Shown here: positions 11,787-24,254 of the stretch, one piece after another
Layout of the letters: every line of letters begins with the position of its first letter
Numbering within the stretch: the first letter of the stretch is position 1
NCBI GenBank assembly: GCA_030762895.1
Contig: CM061066.1
Coordinates: forward strand, 121,922,552-121,986,551
DNA from: Sophora flavescens
Taxonomy: Eukaryota > Streptophyta > Magnoliopsida > Fabales > Fabaceae
Length of the DNA: 64,000 bases
Reading direction: 5' to 3'
Program-made: the position numbers and the translations under genes
The notes under the pieces: model-generated
Database searches by the model: none
Told to the model about the DNA's origin: nothing
The model's input: only the letters and a program-made list of their open reading frames with translations

Positions 11787-12345
11787 GACTCGTACCAACC
11801 CTTGGATAAAAATCCATGGTTTACATTAAAACAATTTTAAGTGTCATGACATGCTTCTCTTTTTCCCTAATTGCGTCATTTCATTCCCGTTTGGTACCAG
11901 CTGCTGTTCGTCCATATTCCCACCGTTTCATTCTCTGTGAAAGAACCCCTGCTGTTCTTCCCTTTTCCCACGAGTATTGACTTCGCAGAACTTTTCTTCC
12001 AAAAAAAATGTTAGCAAAATAAGTTCCAAACCAATAGGAATCAAAATTAAAAATAAAATGAGAGATAACAATGCCTAAATATTTTATTTTTTTAAGACTA
12101 AACCACCTTTCGTTCATATTGCATGCGCTGGTTCCAATTCCACAAAATTATGAAATCAACCATCAATTTTATTAATCATTAAAAGGTCACGTGACTATAA
12201 CAATAAACATCCTCCTTCCTCCTTGCTGTTGGGTATATCTGATAACGTCTCCTTTATGATAATTACGTCTCCTCTCCAAACCTCTTCTTTGATCATTATA
12301 TCAAAAAAAAAAAAACTCTTCTTTCATTATGTATTGCTGCAGTGT
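11787..12345. other. Spacer between the hAT element and the minisatellite
   Basis: Mixed sequence with no supported gene, RNA or inverted repeat. It ends in a short poly(A) run near 12303-12314. Confidence 0.5.
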
Positions 12346-12540
12346 CGTGCTCTAACCTGTGCGTTGTTTCAATTGGTCGCCGCCATCGTGCTCTAACCTG
12401 TGCGTTGCTCCAATTCATCGCCGCCGTCATGCTCAAGTCCGTGCGCTGCTCCAGTCCGCCACCGCCACCGTGCTCCAGTCTGTGCGTTGCTCCAGTCCCT
12501 GCCGCCGTTGTGCTCCAGTGTGTGCCGCTGTCACTCATAT
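12346..12540. repeat. 41-bp GC-rich minisatellite
   Basis: Units start at 12346, 12387, 12428, 12469 and about 12509. Each begins with a CGTGCTC-like block followed by a TGCG-TGCTCCA-like block and a CCGCC block. The 41-base period keeps several frames open, so the short open reading frames here are repeat artefacts, not genes. The array lies a few hundred bases upstream of the FAR1-like gene, possibly in its former leader or promoter. Confidence 0.85.
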
Positions 12541-12734
12541 ACTACTGATGCTTTGCCTCCCTTTGTTCTACAATTCTTGATTTTTGGGTAAGTTCTTGTT
12601 GTTCTTTCTCTCTTCTACAGTTCTTGCGCTTCAAAACTTCAGTGATTGCACTCTTCTACAGTTCTTGATCACGATTGCATTTGCTGGTTGAATCTATTTC
12701 GCTGGTTAAAAACTTCAGTGATTAAAAATTATAC

Positions 12735-12924
12735 ATGGTTGATATTGTGGAAGACAATATGAAGAGGTATGTTGTTTCTTATTTAGTTTTTATCATCTCT
12801 CAATGTTTAGTGTTTAGGCATTTATTCTGATGGTTATATTTTTTTTGCACTCTTAAATAAAGTTTGGCTCATGATGGCAATGATGAACATGGACTTGATG
12901 CCATAGATCCCACAATCCTTTGAG
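12735..12924 (+). other. Possible 5' exons of the FAR1-like gene (or upstream ORF)
   Basis: An ATG at 12735 opens a short frame ending at AG|GTATG (12766/12767). It could splice to 12863-12924, which starts after an AG and ends before GTAATA. Joined, this gives about 30 acidic codons ending in TGA (12921-12923). It lies just before the FAR1-like coding region, so it may be a leader exon pair with an upstream ORF. Splice sites were judged by eye only. Confidence 0.25.
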
Positions 12925-13036
12925 GTAATATGTTGATAGTTGAATCAGTTTTGATTTTCTTTTATTTATTAACTTATTTATTTTGTCATAGGTAATCAAA
13001 ATATGTTAATAATATATGTTGTTTTCTTACATGTAA

Positions 13037-13783
13037 ATGAATGTGAGCCATATTAATTGTGAAGAAGAATTAAAGCTCGAGGTGGGACAGTTATTTGATA
13101 CATTGGAAGATGGTGAAAAGTTTTACAAAAATCACACACATAGCGTTGGATTTAGTGTAAGTAGCTCAACTAAAAATAAAAACAAAGATGGAGTGACGTG
13201 TTGGAAGTATTTTGTTTGCTCAAAGGAATGTTACAAGTCAAATAAAGCAAAAGAAATGGAACAAGGTGAATCAACAACTAAAACCAGTAAAAGGAGCGTT
13301 ACTAGAGAAGGATGTAATGCAAAGGTAGCCTTCAAACTATTAGAGGGAGGTAAATATGAGCTTACTCAATTTCATGAAAGTCATACACATGCACTTGTCT
13401 CACTTAGTAAAAGACAATTTCTTAGATTAGTAAGAAAAGTGAATCTAGTTCAAAAGAGTTTATTGCATGCATATAATAGAGCAAATATTGGGACTTCAAA
13501 AACATACCACTTATTGAAAGAACAACTTGGTGGTTATCAAAATGTTGGGTGCACCCAAAGGGATCTACAAAATTATATGAGAGATTTAAAGACCTTGATA
13601 AAGATTCTAATGCATATGTGTTTATTGATAACTTTAAGAGGAATCATGAAGTGAATTCATCATTTTATTTTGTGTATGAGGTAGATGTTGAAGATCGATT
13701 GAAATACGTTTTCTGGGCAGATGGTATTTGTAGGAAAAATTACTCATTGTTTGGGGATGTGGTTTCATTCGACACTACATACT
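13037..13783 (+). pseudogene. FAR1-RELATED SEQUENCE-like gene, 5' part (DNA-binding and start of MULE domain)
   Basis: The reading begins at ATG 13037. Residues 19-120 form a FAR1 DNA-binding domain of the WRKY-GCM1 zinc-finger class, with C61, C93 and the HxxHxH cluster at 113-118. A frameshift near 13590 moves the reading to the overlapping frame 13549-13803. That frame continues as the linker and the start of the MULE transposase domain, including the VVSFDTTY motif that holds a conserved acidic residue of the domesticated transposase. Reading then runs straight into the left end of the CACTA transposon at about 13784. FAR1/FRS proteins are transposase-derived transcription factors acting in light signalling in plants. 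This copy cannot make one. The 3' part of the gene resumes at 24657 and 30684. Confidence 0.88.
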
Positions 13784-13993
13784 ACAAAAAAAGAACAATT
13801 TAGCGGCCAAGCATATTCTTGGCCGCTAAACTTTTAATTCGGTCGCTATTTAAGTTAGCGGCCGATTCATGGTGGTGGTGATAACCTGGTCGCTAATCTT
13901 TTAGAGACCGAAATAATAATTCGGTCGCTAAATAGCGACCGTAATTTCGGTCGCTAAATAGCGACCGTAATTTCGGTGGCTAAATAATAAAAA

Positions 13994-15544
13994 GGTTTAA
14001 TTGCAGTTTTGGTCCCCCAAGTATTGATAATGTGCGATTTTGGTCCCCCGCTTTTTTTTTGAGCGCATTTGGTCCCCCAAGTTTTTCATTTCTGCCAATA
14101 TGGTCCTTCCGTCCATCCCTGTTAAATTTGTAACGGAAATTACTTAAAAATGTGCAGATTTGGTCCCTCAACTATTTGTTATATGCGATTTTAGTCCCTC
14201 AATTTTTTTCAAAGACATTTGATCCCCTTAATTTTTCAAGTAACCTGTTATTAAAATCACGGTAATAAATCTGCTATGAAAATCACATTAATAACTATCA
14301 TTGTGAAAATTTGTTATTAAAGACACTTATATCAAGATTTTATAGTTTGGATTCCAACGGATTTATATAATAAGAATTTATAAGATTTGAAAGAAACACG
14401 GTGGAGAAGTGGTGAATAAACACATAAACCCTAATTACAACATTAGAGAGCAAATTCAAATTTATGGTGGAGAAGACAACATATTCATTAAATTGTTTTG
14501 TTCACATGTTATTGTATTTATGTAGTGGAAAATAAAATTGTGAACTTAAAACAATAAAAATCACTTTATTTTCATAATGTCACTAATAATATATTCTATA
14601 TTTTTATTACTTAGTGTAACTGATAGGTTTGCCATAAAGAGTAAATTTAAATTTGGTGTATCATAAATAAATGTGTACTTGCAAACCAATTCTTTTATAT
14701 ATTTAGATAGCGTTTGACCCAACTTTTTTGCGGCTTAAAAGCCACTATAGTTTTATTTTTTGAAAGATAAAGAATAATATTAATAACAGTGTTCAAGGAT
14801 ATACGAACCCAAAAACAAAGTAACTAGCACAAAAGAAGCTAAAGATGCAATACAAAGTAACTAGCTTAAGCTCCTTGTTGATGTTTATCTTTCGGATTTG
14901 AAGTTTATTTTTCCGATTTTTTTTTATGCAAAATCATTCATTAAATTATAATATAGTAATTAGCAACTAGTAGGTAAAAAAAATTCTTATTTTTTTTAAA
15001 AAAATGTACTTAACTAAATAATAACTACTAACTAGTAAGTAAAAGTTTTTTAAGCCTAAAACCCTTGCTCGGGTGGCTTGACCCTCAAGTCACCGGTGCT
15101 CATTTTTAAACATGAGTTATTCTATACAATCTTTCACTTGTCCGTTGAATCATGTGACATCACTTATATTAAGTAATTTCTTTTATTATTTATTATATAT
15201 ATATATATATACACTAATTAGCATTTATTACTTTCAATAATTGTTACTTGTATATATTTTATTATTAACTTATTTTCATAAAGTTTTTCTCCTTTTTTTG
15301 GGATAAAAATTTCTGAAATAAAAATGCCTTTGAAAAAAATTGAGGGACTAAAATCGCACATAACAAATAGTTGAGGGACCAAATCTGCACATTTTTAAGT
15401 AATTTCCGTTACAAATTTAACAGGGATGGACGGAAGGACCATATTGGCACAAATGAAAAACTGGGGGACCAAATGCGCTAAAAAAAAAGTGGGGGACCAA
15501 AATCGCACATTATCAATACTTGGGGACCAAACCGCAATTAAGCC
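13994..15544. mobile_element. Non-autonomous Mutator-like element (1.55 kb) with long terminal inverted repeats
   Basis: A perfect 9-bp direct duplication, taataaaaa, flanks it (13985-13993 and 15545-15553); 9 bp is the Mutator hallmark. The terminal inverted repeats are about 225 bp (13994-14222 and 15322-15544) and nearly identical, rich in the phrase TTTGGTCCC. The centre (14225-15320) is AT-rich and codes for nothing I recognise. It interrupts the left subterminal repeat array of the CACTA element, so it arrived later. Confidence 0.92.
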
Positions 15545-15553
15545 TAATAAAAA

Positions 15554-15745
15554 ACGGCCGCTACGGTTAGTCGCATTGTTTGGGTAACCATTTTTAGCAA
15601 CCTATAATCGGTCGCTAGTTCTGGCCGCCAATGTTGGTTATCGTTAACTCAGTATTAGCGATGCATTCGCTAGACCACAACTGTTAATGGTAACTAAAGT
15701 TTAGCGACCGAATTATTGGTTTCTAATTCGGTCGCTAAACTAGTT
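15554..15745. repeat. CACTA left subterminal repeats (inner part)
   Basis: Repeated GGTCGCTA / TAGCGACC blocks in both orientations continue the array that starts at 13798 and is cut by the Mutator-like element. In CACTA elements such arrays bind the transposase. 15746-15950 is plain AT-rich sequence. Confidence 0.8.
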
Positions 15746-15949
15746 TTTATTAATTTTTTTTTTAAATTTAAATTTTAAAATAATAAATTTATTCTGTTTT
15801 TCTTTAAAGTTTAGCAAAAATACTAATAAAACACACCAAATTACTAATGAAATATACAATCATAAGAAATAATGAATATATATAAAAAAATAATCCAAAG
15901 TGTCGTACAAGAATCGTTTAAAGTAAAAAATATGACCAAAAAAAAAATC

Positions 15950-17735
15950 AGTCATGATGAGGGGGAGATGGAGGAATCCAATCATCCTCAGCGTCTGTAC
16001 CATCGACGTTTGCTATCTGATCGTCCTCTGCAGTAGTAGCATCAGTAGCTGGCGGTGGAACTGGAGGAGCGACAACAAAGCGCACAACCGTCGAGCATCA
16101 CCGAGCAACCGGGGTATGGATCCTCATCTGCTCCAACACCAGCCCATGAAACCGCCCCGCTCGATGCTCGCCTCGCATCGCCGCTTGGTGTGCCTGAGTC
16201 AACTGCGGTAAACTGTTCGCCATATGTTGCTCTCTCTCGCTTCTTCTCCCGAAGCTCCACGTTCAACTGCGTGATGGTGTCCCCGCATTTGGTTGAAGTG
16301 CTCCCGAGGGACGTGATCGGCGTAGGAAGGAGCAGATGTGCCGGATGATGAAGCGATAAACTCGCCTCCCAGGTGTCCAAGGCCATACACGTGCCCCTTC
16401 TTGTTCCTGTCCTCGACGACCTCCAAATAAATGGCATTATCGTCGACGGAGATAGGAGAGCTGGGCCCATCACCAGTCAAGGCTTCATCTTGTGACTGTG
16501 AGGCACGTGATACGGCATCGTCCTTCTTCTCGTTGAAGCCCACCTACAAAGTATAGTTGAAGAGATTTAGTTAAAATTATAATCAATATTAATAAATCAT
16601 TTATAATAAATTATAAGTAAACACTAAATTGTTTTTTTGCTTACAACATAGTTACGGGCCTTGTCGTTGACCCATGTCCCCGACTTCAACTTCTTCGTCC
16701 TCTCCACCAACTCCATAGCAGTGGGGGCCCGTTGTTTCTGTGCTTTCTGCACAGAAAAATATAATCTTAAATTCATAAGAATAATTAAAAATGAAAACTA
16801 ATTAATTAAATAGTATAATAAGTCAAAAGTTTAATGTATTACCAGCTCGTCGTAGTGGGCGGCGGTTGATTTAGACTGCTAGGCCCAAGCACATGCGCCA
16901 CCATCGAAGCTCGACACGCCGAGCCGTGGGCCTGGATCTCCTGGAACTTCTCAAGAGCCCAATATCTGGTCCACCTGCCTCCCGATCTCGTGGATCCACC
17001 CACTTCCCCTTATTATTACCCTTCCTCGGCCTTGTTCGCCGATTCTTCATGACCAGTGAGCCTTTATGCTCAAATATGTCCCTGACGAGACCCTCTAAAG
17101 CTACGTCCCACCTATACTCTTTCTGCAACGTACAGTTGTTAGGAAATTCGTGTGTGTATATATATATATAATGTAAATTTAATTTAAATAACTTAATAAA
17201 TTGTTACCTTAAACTTTAGAAACAACTGATCCCTATGGCCCCCTGGGATGGCCTTCCATGTAGGCCATGGACCATCAAACTTGCGTCGCAGATCTTCGAT
17301 ATCGAATCACAAGGGCCCCTTCAGGCGTAACGCGCAAAGACAAAATTAGAGCATTACTAAATGTTATAAATAAATTTAAAAAACAAGTAAATAGAAATTA
17401 ACGATACTTTATATATATTAAAAAATTAAATTAGCTTAGTCGTTATCCCCCATGGGGATAAGAAGATTCCTCCTGGCGGATGGACCACGACTCTCCTGTC
17501 CCGATGATGATGATGGTCCTGTCATAGGTGTGGATGATGAGGGTGCAGCCTGTGTCCCGACCACATGAGGCTGGGTAGGGGGTGCAACTCCATCACCCTG
17601 AGGTGTCCCGTCCACAGAGGTGCTGGTAAGGTGGTCTCGATCTGAAGGCTGTGGGTCGGCCGGCGAAGGGACTCTCGCAGCACGACCTCTGCCACGACCT
17701 CCACGACGACCCCTACCTCTAGAGGAATATGCCAT
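15950..17735 (-). pseudogene. CACTA second gene, Transposase_24 (Ptta/En/Spm)-like, fragmented
   Basis: Reading begins at ATG 17735 with an Arg/Gly-rich N-terminus (alternating R and G in residues 4-20), a feature I associate with this plant transposon gene. It continues as separated exon-like blocks: about 17330-17209 (…RKFDGPWPTWKAIP…), about 17124-16845 (KEYRWDVALEGLVRDIF, then a basic stretch), about 16750-16640 (ELVERTKKLKSGTWV) and 16540-16042. GT-AG borders are visible for some introns. A stop codon ends the first block (17436), and frame changes occur in the third block, so it is not a continuous gene. The assignment to pfam Transposase_24 is from recognition of these blocks; no search was run. 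Confidence 0.68.
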
Positions 17736-17839
17736 CTGTGTAAAAAAATGAAAAGATGATTACACAACGGTGTAAATAATACAAAAATAAATTACCTAAG
17801 TAGAATAACATTTACACAATGAATTATGACATAAATAAA

Positions 17840-20800
17840 TTACCTAAGTAGAATCTCCGTATCACTCTCATCAGTCTCACTTGATCGGAATGTGCCTTCG
17901 CTAGATGCGTCCAACTCGGATTGATCCATTAACTCTCTTTCAACTTCTTCCCCATTTCCGGAAATGTCCGCCAGAGAATTAACAATAATGTCCGACGTAA
18001 TTTGCAACGGTATGTGGGGTCTTGAAAACTCATCATCTTGGTACGGAGCATCTTTTTCAGGCTGGTTGATTACATTATCAGTAATTATACTGCGAGCCTT
18101 TATCTTAATAACACCCAACCAGCCTTGACGTCCTTCGGGATATGGCGAGTAATAAACTTGATATGCCTGTTGTGAAAAAATGAATGGGTCGTACGCCTTA
18201 TTATATCTTCGAGACAGCCTAACTTGAACAATACCATATTTTTTTTATCGATTTTTATCCCTACGTCAAGAGTAGGATCAAACCAATCATACTTGAAGAT
18301 AACTAACTTCATCACGGGGAAACCGGTATAATCGAGTTCAAGGATGTCAGTTAGAACCCCATAGAAATCATCCTCTACATTGCCATCAGTGGCTCGCACA
18401 CAAACACCATAATTACACGACTGCATTCCTTCATTCCATATTTTTGTGTTAAATTTCTATCCATTTACAATATAAGTATTCCATGATGTAACCCATCTGT
18501 TAGGCCCCCATGCCAAATTTGTCAACAATGGATTTTGAACATTGTTTTATGGATCTAGTACCTAAAAAATCAAATATTATATTATTCTTATACATGCTAT
18601 ATATTTAAGGAGATAAAATGTATTGCAACAAATGAAGATGCTTAACCTACATATTTACTGAACCATGTAGCAAAGTGAGAAGTAATTTCTCGATCATCCT
18701 GATCGTTTGAAATGTCAGGTTGGAGATCCCTTAGAAAATTGTCGTACATCCTACATATGGGAGATTAACAGCAGGACGATTAATAATCATAAATGTCAAT
18801 TGAACTTATAAAAGACATTGTAGAAACTTACTCTAAATATGGCGCCACCTCTTCACAATTTTGAAGGATATACAGATGAGCAGCATTAATGTCACACTGC
18901 TCCAAGAAATATCCTTTTGAGTTGCCACTAAATCTGCCCGGATAGTTGAATATTGATATAGGAGGACTAGTTGAACTTCCTTCGCCCGAATCAACGTTTC
19001 TAGGCATCCTTGTCCTTCTCGTGTTAACTTCGTCCGAATAGTAATAAGAGGCAAAAGTGGAAGTCTCCTCTACTAAGTATGCTTCACAAATGGAACCCTC
19101 CACTCGTGCCTTGTTCTTGACTTTGTGTTTAAGGGAATGCAGGAACCTATTAAAGAGGGATACATACAAATAATTACTAGTTTTAGGGAAAGCTAAACTA
19201 CGATCTCGTGTTCATGAATTTCATATGTATTAAGTAAAATAGTTGATGTTGTTTACCTCTCAAATGGATACATCCAAATGAATTGGATCGGGCCACCAAC
19301 TCTTGCTTCGTAAGGTAGATGAACCTGGCGGTGTTCCATGGAATCAAAGAAACTCGGCGGGAAGATTTGCTCCGCTTACATAACAAAATGGGTATCTTGA
19401 CTTACATATCCTTTATTTGATTCACATTTAGTGTTGTTGATGTAAGCTCCCCGAAAAAAATGGCTAAGCTCAACAAGTGGCTTCCAAATTTGCTTCGGTA
19501 ATGCGTCGAACGCAATTGGAAGCAACCGTTGCATGAACACGTGACAATCATGACTCTTCATTCCATGTAACTTTGCTTCCTTAATGTCAACACATCTACC
19601 CAGATTGTAAGCATACCCATCTGGTAACTTTAGTTCTTTAACCCACTTACAGACGGCCACTTTCTGTGTTTTGCTTAGTGTATAACTTGCCTTCGGTTTG
19701 ATAAGTCTGCCACGACCACCGTCCTGCAACTCAAGCTCCTTCCGATTACAAATTTCAGCCAGATCCAATCGGGCTTTATTTGTATCCTCTGTCCTCCCCT
19801 TGATGTCCATCACAGTGTCAAACACATTCAAAAACACATTCCTCTCAGTATGCATGACATCAATGTTGTGACGGAGTAGCTGCGTCCTCCAATACGGCAT
19901 ACTCCAAAATATACTTTGTTTTGTCCAATTATGGTTGACGCCATAATCAGGAATATGTTCTCCTTGGGATTCATGGACGAGCGGTAAGTACTGTACTCTG
20001 CGCCATACATTAGGACCAATCAAACGTGGTGGAGGCGGTGTTGTCTCCGCACAACGCTTCTTTAATGCATTCTTATTCCGCCTATAAGGATGATCTTCTG
20101 GAAGGAATTGAAGATGACAATCAAAATATGAGATCTTTCGACTGTTTTTAAGCATGAATGCCTTCGATCGCTCCATACATATTGGGCATCCAAGCTTCCC
20201 TGCGGTCATCCAACCCGACATCATCCCATAGGCGGGAAAGTCGTTGATCGTCCACATCAAAGCAGCTTTCATGATGAAATTCTGCTTCAAAGATACGTCA
20301 TATGTCAACACACCATCATTCCACAGCATCGTCAACTCATCTATCAGCGGCTGCAATTACACATCAATCTTACCCTTTGGCTTAGACGGACCCGGAATTA
20401 TGACTGTTAGGAACATAAACTCTCGCTTCATGCACATCCCCGGGGGAAGATTGTACGGAGTCAGGATAACCGGCCAACAAGAGTATGCTTTTCCATACTG
20501 CCCAAAAGGATTAAATATTAAATCCATCAGTAGATAACCCCAATCGGACATTCCGAGGGTCCTGCGAAAATGCCATATGAACCCTATCAAAATGCTTCCA
20601 AGCTTCTCCATCAGATGGATGACGCATGACATCTTGCTCCCTCTCATGCTCACTATGCCACCTCATGTGAGCTGCAGTGGCCATCGAAGAGTACAATCTT
20701 GTAAGTCTTGGCACGAGCGAAAAGTACCACATCTTTTTTAGCGACCTCTTCTTCTCAATGCCCATCCTAGTGGTTGTCTTATACCGACCCGCACCACAAA

Positions 20801-21566
20801 ATTGACAACATGTTATGCTTTCTGTTGAATCATCCTTATAGTACAACATACATCCATTCGGGCAACAATCAATTTTCAAACACCTCAGACTCAAATTTTC
20901 CACAGACTTCTTAGCATGATAAAAACTAGTAGGCATCCGATTGTCTTCTGGCAACGCCTTGGACACTGACCTGGTGTGGCGATTAAAACAGCCTTCTTGC
21001 TTATTGTAGTCAGATTTGATACTCAACCATTCCATGCACATCGACAACTTCGTGTACTCCCGACATCCTTCCCACAATGGAGATCGTGCAACACTCAGCA
21101 TATCATAGAATCTTTGAGCTTCGGGATTCGGATTCTCCTCTATGTATTGGGAACCCATTCCACCATCTTCTTCTAGTACAACACCAACCGATGGTCCAGC
21201 ATGATCCCTTATCATCTGCTCGTATGGATTCAATTCTTCCCTCCAGTCACCACTTCCATAGTACGAACCTTCAAACACAATCGGGTTTAAATCAGGCAAC
21301 GTCTCACCATGGTTACTCCACCAATAGTAATCAGGCATGAAGCCCTTCTCATAAAGATCGGCTACAACTCCATCCACGCTTTTGAAAGATTGACACTTGC
21401 ATCTTTTGCAAGGACACCTCAAATGATCACCGCCCAGCCGTATAAATATCTCCTAGCTAACAACAAACTCTATAAACTCACCCACTCCAACTCTATACTC
21501 TTCCCTAAGACGTTTATTCCGATCCAACCTACGATACATCCATTTCTGATTCTCCGGAATATCCAT
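17840..21566 (-). pseudogene. CACTA transposase, TNP2 family (TNP2, DUF4218 and DUF4216 regions), disabled
   Basis: Reading starts at ATG 21566 with the N-terminal transposase-associated domain (KWMYRR; RCPCKRCKC). It passes through the TNP2 domain (21200-19376), the DUF4218 region (19375-18830; VHLPYEARVGGP, FIWMYPFER) and the DUF4216 region (about 18560-18100; NYGVCVRATDGN, FKYDWFDPT). Introns with GT-AG borders are visible, for example between 19257 and 19146. Breaks include a TAG at 21453-21455, a frameshift at about 20515-20535 from a 7-bp tandem duplication of atttaat, and TAA codons at about 20357 and 19376. TNP2 cuts and pastes CACTA elements by binding their terminal repeats. This copy cannot work, but the domain order is complete, so the parent element was once autonomous. 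Confidence 0.9.
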
Positions 21567-22553
21567 TGCTGGCAATTAAATAGCCTGACCAAAAAAAAAA
21601 ATAACACTTATATATTACGGTGCATTCCAATAACTCCATCAATCTCGTTCTTATGACAAGGTGTGAACCTATCCCATTCGAGAAGAAATCTTTACCACAC
21701 TCATCTAATAATAGTTATTCCCTTATTCAAATACCTTATGCTTAACAAAATTTCGACAGCATTTCCCATCTATCTCCAAGTACACGACTCGAGCACGGTG
21801 AGAATCACCGCGATCAAGTATGCACCAGGAGAACAAAAGGAAATGCATCAGACCGAGATTTCAACAAGTATATAAGGCATTTGAATATTGAAATGACTAT
21901 TGTACGAGTGTGAAAAAGGTTTTTTCCCAAACTGCCCCACCTGGACAATTCAAGATTCAATACAATGAGCATGCATACCTTGATAAGCTACGCATGCTCA
22001 TTAATATTGAATCTCAAATAGGAAACTAAGGCTTTCGTAAATTAATTATTAACTCTAACAGAAAATAAAACCATTAACCTATAAATATTGCAACATTGTT
22101 GAGCTTATATAAATTGCAGCGTAAATCAATACAAACTTAGATAAAATATTGTAGCAAACATCCTATTGAGCTCCACTCTCCACTAACAAGTAGCAGTTAA
22201 TTGTCAAACACATGCATAATTTCTAAATTATCAGCACACAACCAAAGATCCCGCATTTCGGACAGGATCACATCCTATTGAGCTCCGTTCTCCACTAACA
22301 AACAACACATATCAACAAACACATGCATAAACATTAAATTATCAGCATACAATCAGACAAGATCACATCCTATTGAGCTCAACTCTCCACTACCAAACAA
22401 CACGATAATTCACATAATACATTAGAGGCACCACACATATCAGTACCTATTCGACAAAGCAAAACCAAGTAAGGATAAGGGAGGAGCCGCGGACAACGAA
22501 GATCAGACAAGGACCTATAATGCATAAATAAAAATAATCGTGTCAGAGCTGAA
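21567..22553. other. CACTA interior with a tandem repeat, no gene
   Basis: Three related blocks starting near 22159, 22270 and 22364 share CATCCTATTGAGCTC and CTCTCCACTA; together they form a loose array with a period of roughly 95-110 bp. No coding sequence was recognised. 22440-22550 forms one of two direct repeats around the captured RPA-like fragment. Confidence 0.6.
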
Positions 22554-22932
22554 ATGACAACATTTGGACTTAATACATTCATTTATGCTTTTAACATTCA
22601 TATATATGCTATTACTACAAATGCTATTGGTGTTGTCTCCGAACATGGAAATTTAGAGGATTATCAACATGAAGGTATAACAGGAAAGAGAATTGAGTTC
22701 AATCTTCTTGATGAAAGGTCCTCCCAATTACATTATTATACTCTTAACTAAACATTTTATTTCACATAGAATTTATGCTCAAACTTCATTTTTTGTTTCT
22801 CAAACTTTAGCAATAATTTTGTTCGTGTGACATTGTTTGAGGAACAAGCAATCGAAATGTTCAACTTTCTGACTGAAAATAACCAACTTAAAGTGGTAGT
22901 TTTGCAACTTGCCCGAATCACTCATTATAGAG
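22554..22932 (+). pseudogene. Captured fragment of an RPA1-like (replication protein A large subunit) OB-fold gene
   Basis: The first block (about 22590-22717) reads AIGVVSEHGNLEDY … GKRIEFNLLDE. It can splice, GT at 22718 and AG at 22809-22810, to a second block (22811-22932) reading NNFVRVTLFEEQAIEMFNFL … VVVLQLARITHYRG, which is followed by GTATTT, another possible donor. This is the pattern of the DNA-binding OB fold in plant RPA1-type proteins. It runs on the opposite strand to the transposase. Only this central part of a gene of several hundred residues is present, so it is a captured fragment and not a working gene. The family call is from motif recognition. A Helitron-type RPA origin is possible but less likely in a CACTA context. 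Confidence 0.6.
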
Positions 22933-24254
22933 GTATTTATTATAAAAATAATTCTTTCACCATTATTAACATTTATTTCTAATGTCTACTTATTACACAT
23001 TTATTAACATTTATTCCTTCACATAACACATTACACTTAGTGTTCAGAGAACTTACCTGAGAGAGAAAACACAACCAAGTAAGGATAAGGGGAGGAGCCG
23101 AAGAAAACAAAGAGTAGAAGAATATGACAACAAGGACCTATCGTGCATAAATGAAATTAGTCCTTTCAAATCAAATCACTATTCTATATATACAGAATCC
23201 AGTACAACTATTTATAAGACTAGAAACACATAAATTAATATAAAATAGAATCAATAATATACGGTTACAAATTTAGAACAACTTGCAACTTGGTACGAGT
23301 GTTATCTATCAGAATCAAGCGATTCCTTTTTTTCTTAAGTAATCCCTTACTTCTCAAAATAAACGTAACATATTGAAATATCACCTCACCGTGTTAGTTT
23401 AAATTTTTCCAAGGTACACCTCTGTACCCATCTATCCCCCTCCATAGGAATAATTGCCCAATCTAATGTTTTTTTGTCTATGCTTTAATTAATAAATCAT
23501 TATGACCTTAAGTCACTCACTTAACATTAAACAATCATGTGCCTCTGTTAACAAATAACAAAGAAGGTGCATTAAAATTAAAAAAAGACACAACAAATAA
23601 AAATACACAGTTTTTACGGTGTTTCCTATTTGCACTCCATTTACAATGCATCTTTATTTAATTCCTAATGTGCACAAAATCAAAACAACCTAAGGTTTAC
23701 AATGTTTAGATAACAAGAAAAATTAGAATCAGTTCATCTAAATCAATGTCAGTTTCAATGATGGCAACGTTAAATTTAGGGTTGAGGTACCAAACTACAA
23801 AATTACCAGTGAGCAGTGGTACTGGTGGCCGGAGATTGGGAGTGGCAATGGCAGTGAGCACGTAATGGTAGCCGAAGTTGGGAGCAGGGACTGGGAAACA
23901 AAGAAAAAAATTGATATCAGATGCGAGAAATAGAGAATGAGAGAAAAGGAGAGAAGACAAGGTAGCTTACCCTTGGTGGTGGTGGTGTCACCGGAGCCGC
24001 GGACAGTGGTGGCTCAAGGGAGGCGACTCAGGTGCGCTACAGGGACAGAGACAGAGACATCAAAAAGAGAGAGAGGGGGGGAAGGTGGAATCACTCACCA
24101 GAGGTGGCCTGCATTAGTGGTGACCGGAGCACAGACGTCGCATGGTATGCTGGCAGGGAGGAGCAGAGCGTGCAAGAGAGAGAGAAGAAAAGAGAAGAAA
24201 TGAGAGAAATGGGGAAGAAATGGGGGTTCTGGTGGATTTAGGGATTTCATTTTT
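22933..24254. other. CACTA interior, 5' side of the transposase
   Basis: Near 23060-23170 is a second copy of the block found at 22440-22550 (shared cores AACCAAGTAAGGATAAG, GGAGGAGCCG and CAAGGACCTAT). The rest includes AT-rich sequence and a GA-rich stretch (about 23930-24240) that keeps frames open by composition. No gene was recognised. Confidence 0.55.

Noticed and set aside
11208..11829. Several small open frames in the hAT element
   Set aside because: No recognisable domain, overlapping on both strands. Possible captured sequence, but no source was identified.
12342..12591. Cysteine-rich open frames in three phases
   Set aside because: Produced by the 41-bp repeat; the cysteines come from the repeated TGC. 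Not a secreted peptide family.
23937..24241. Arg/Glu-rich open frames
   Set aside because: Low-complexity GA-rich DNA with no domain or splice context.
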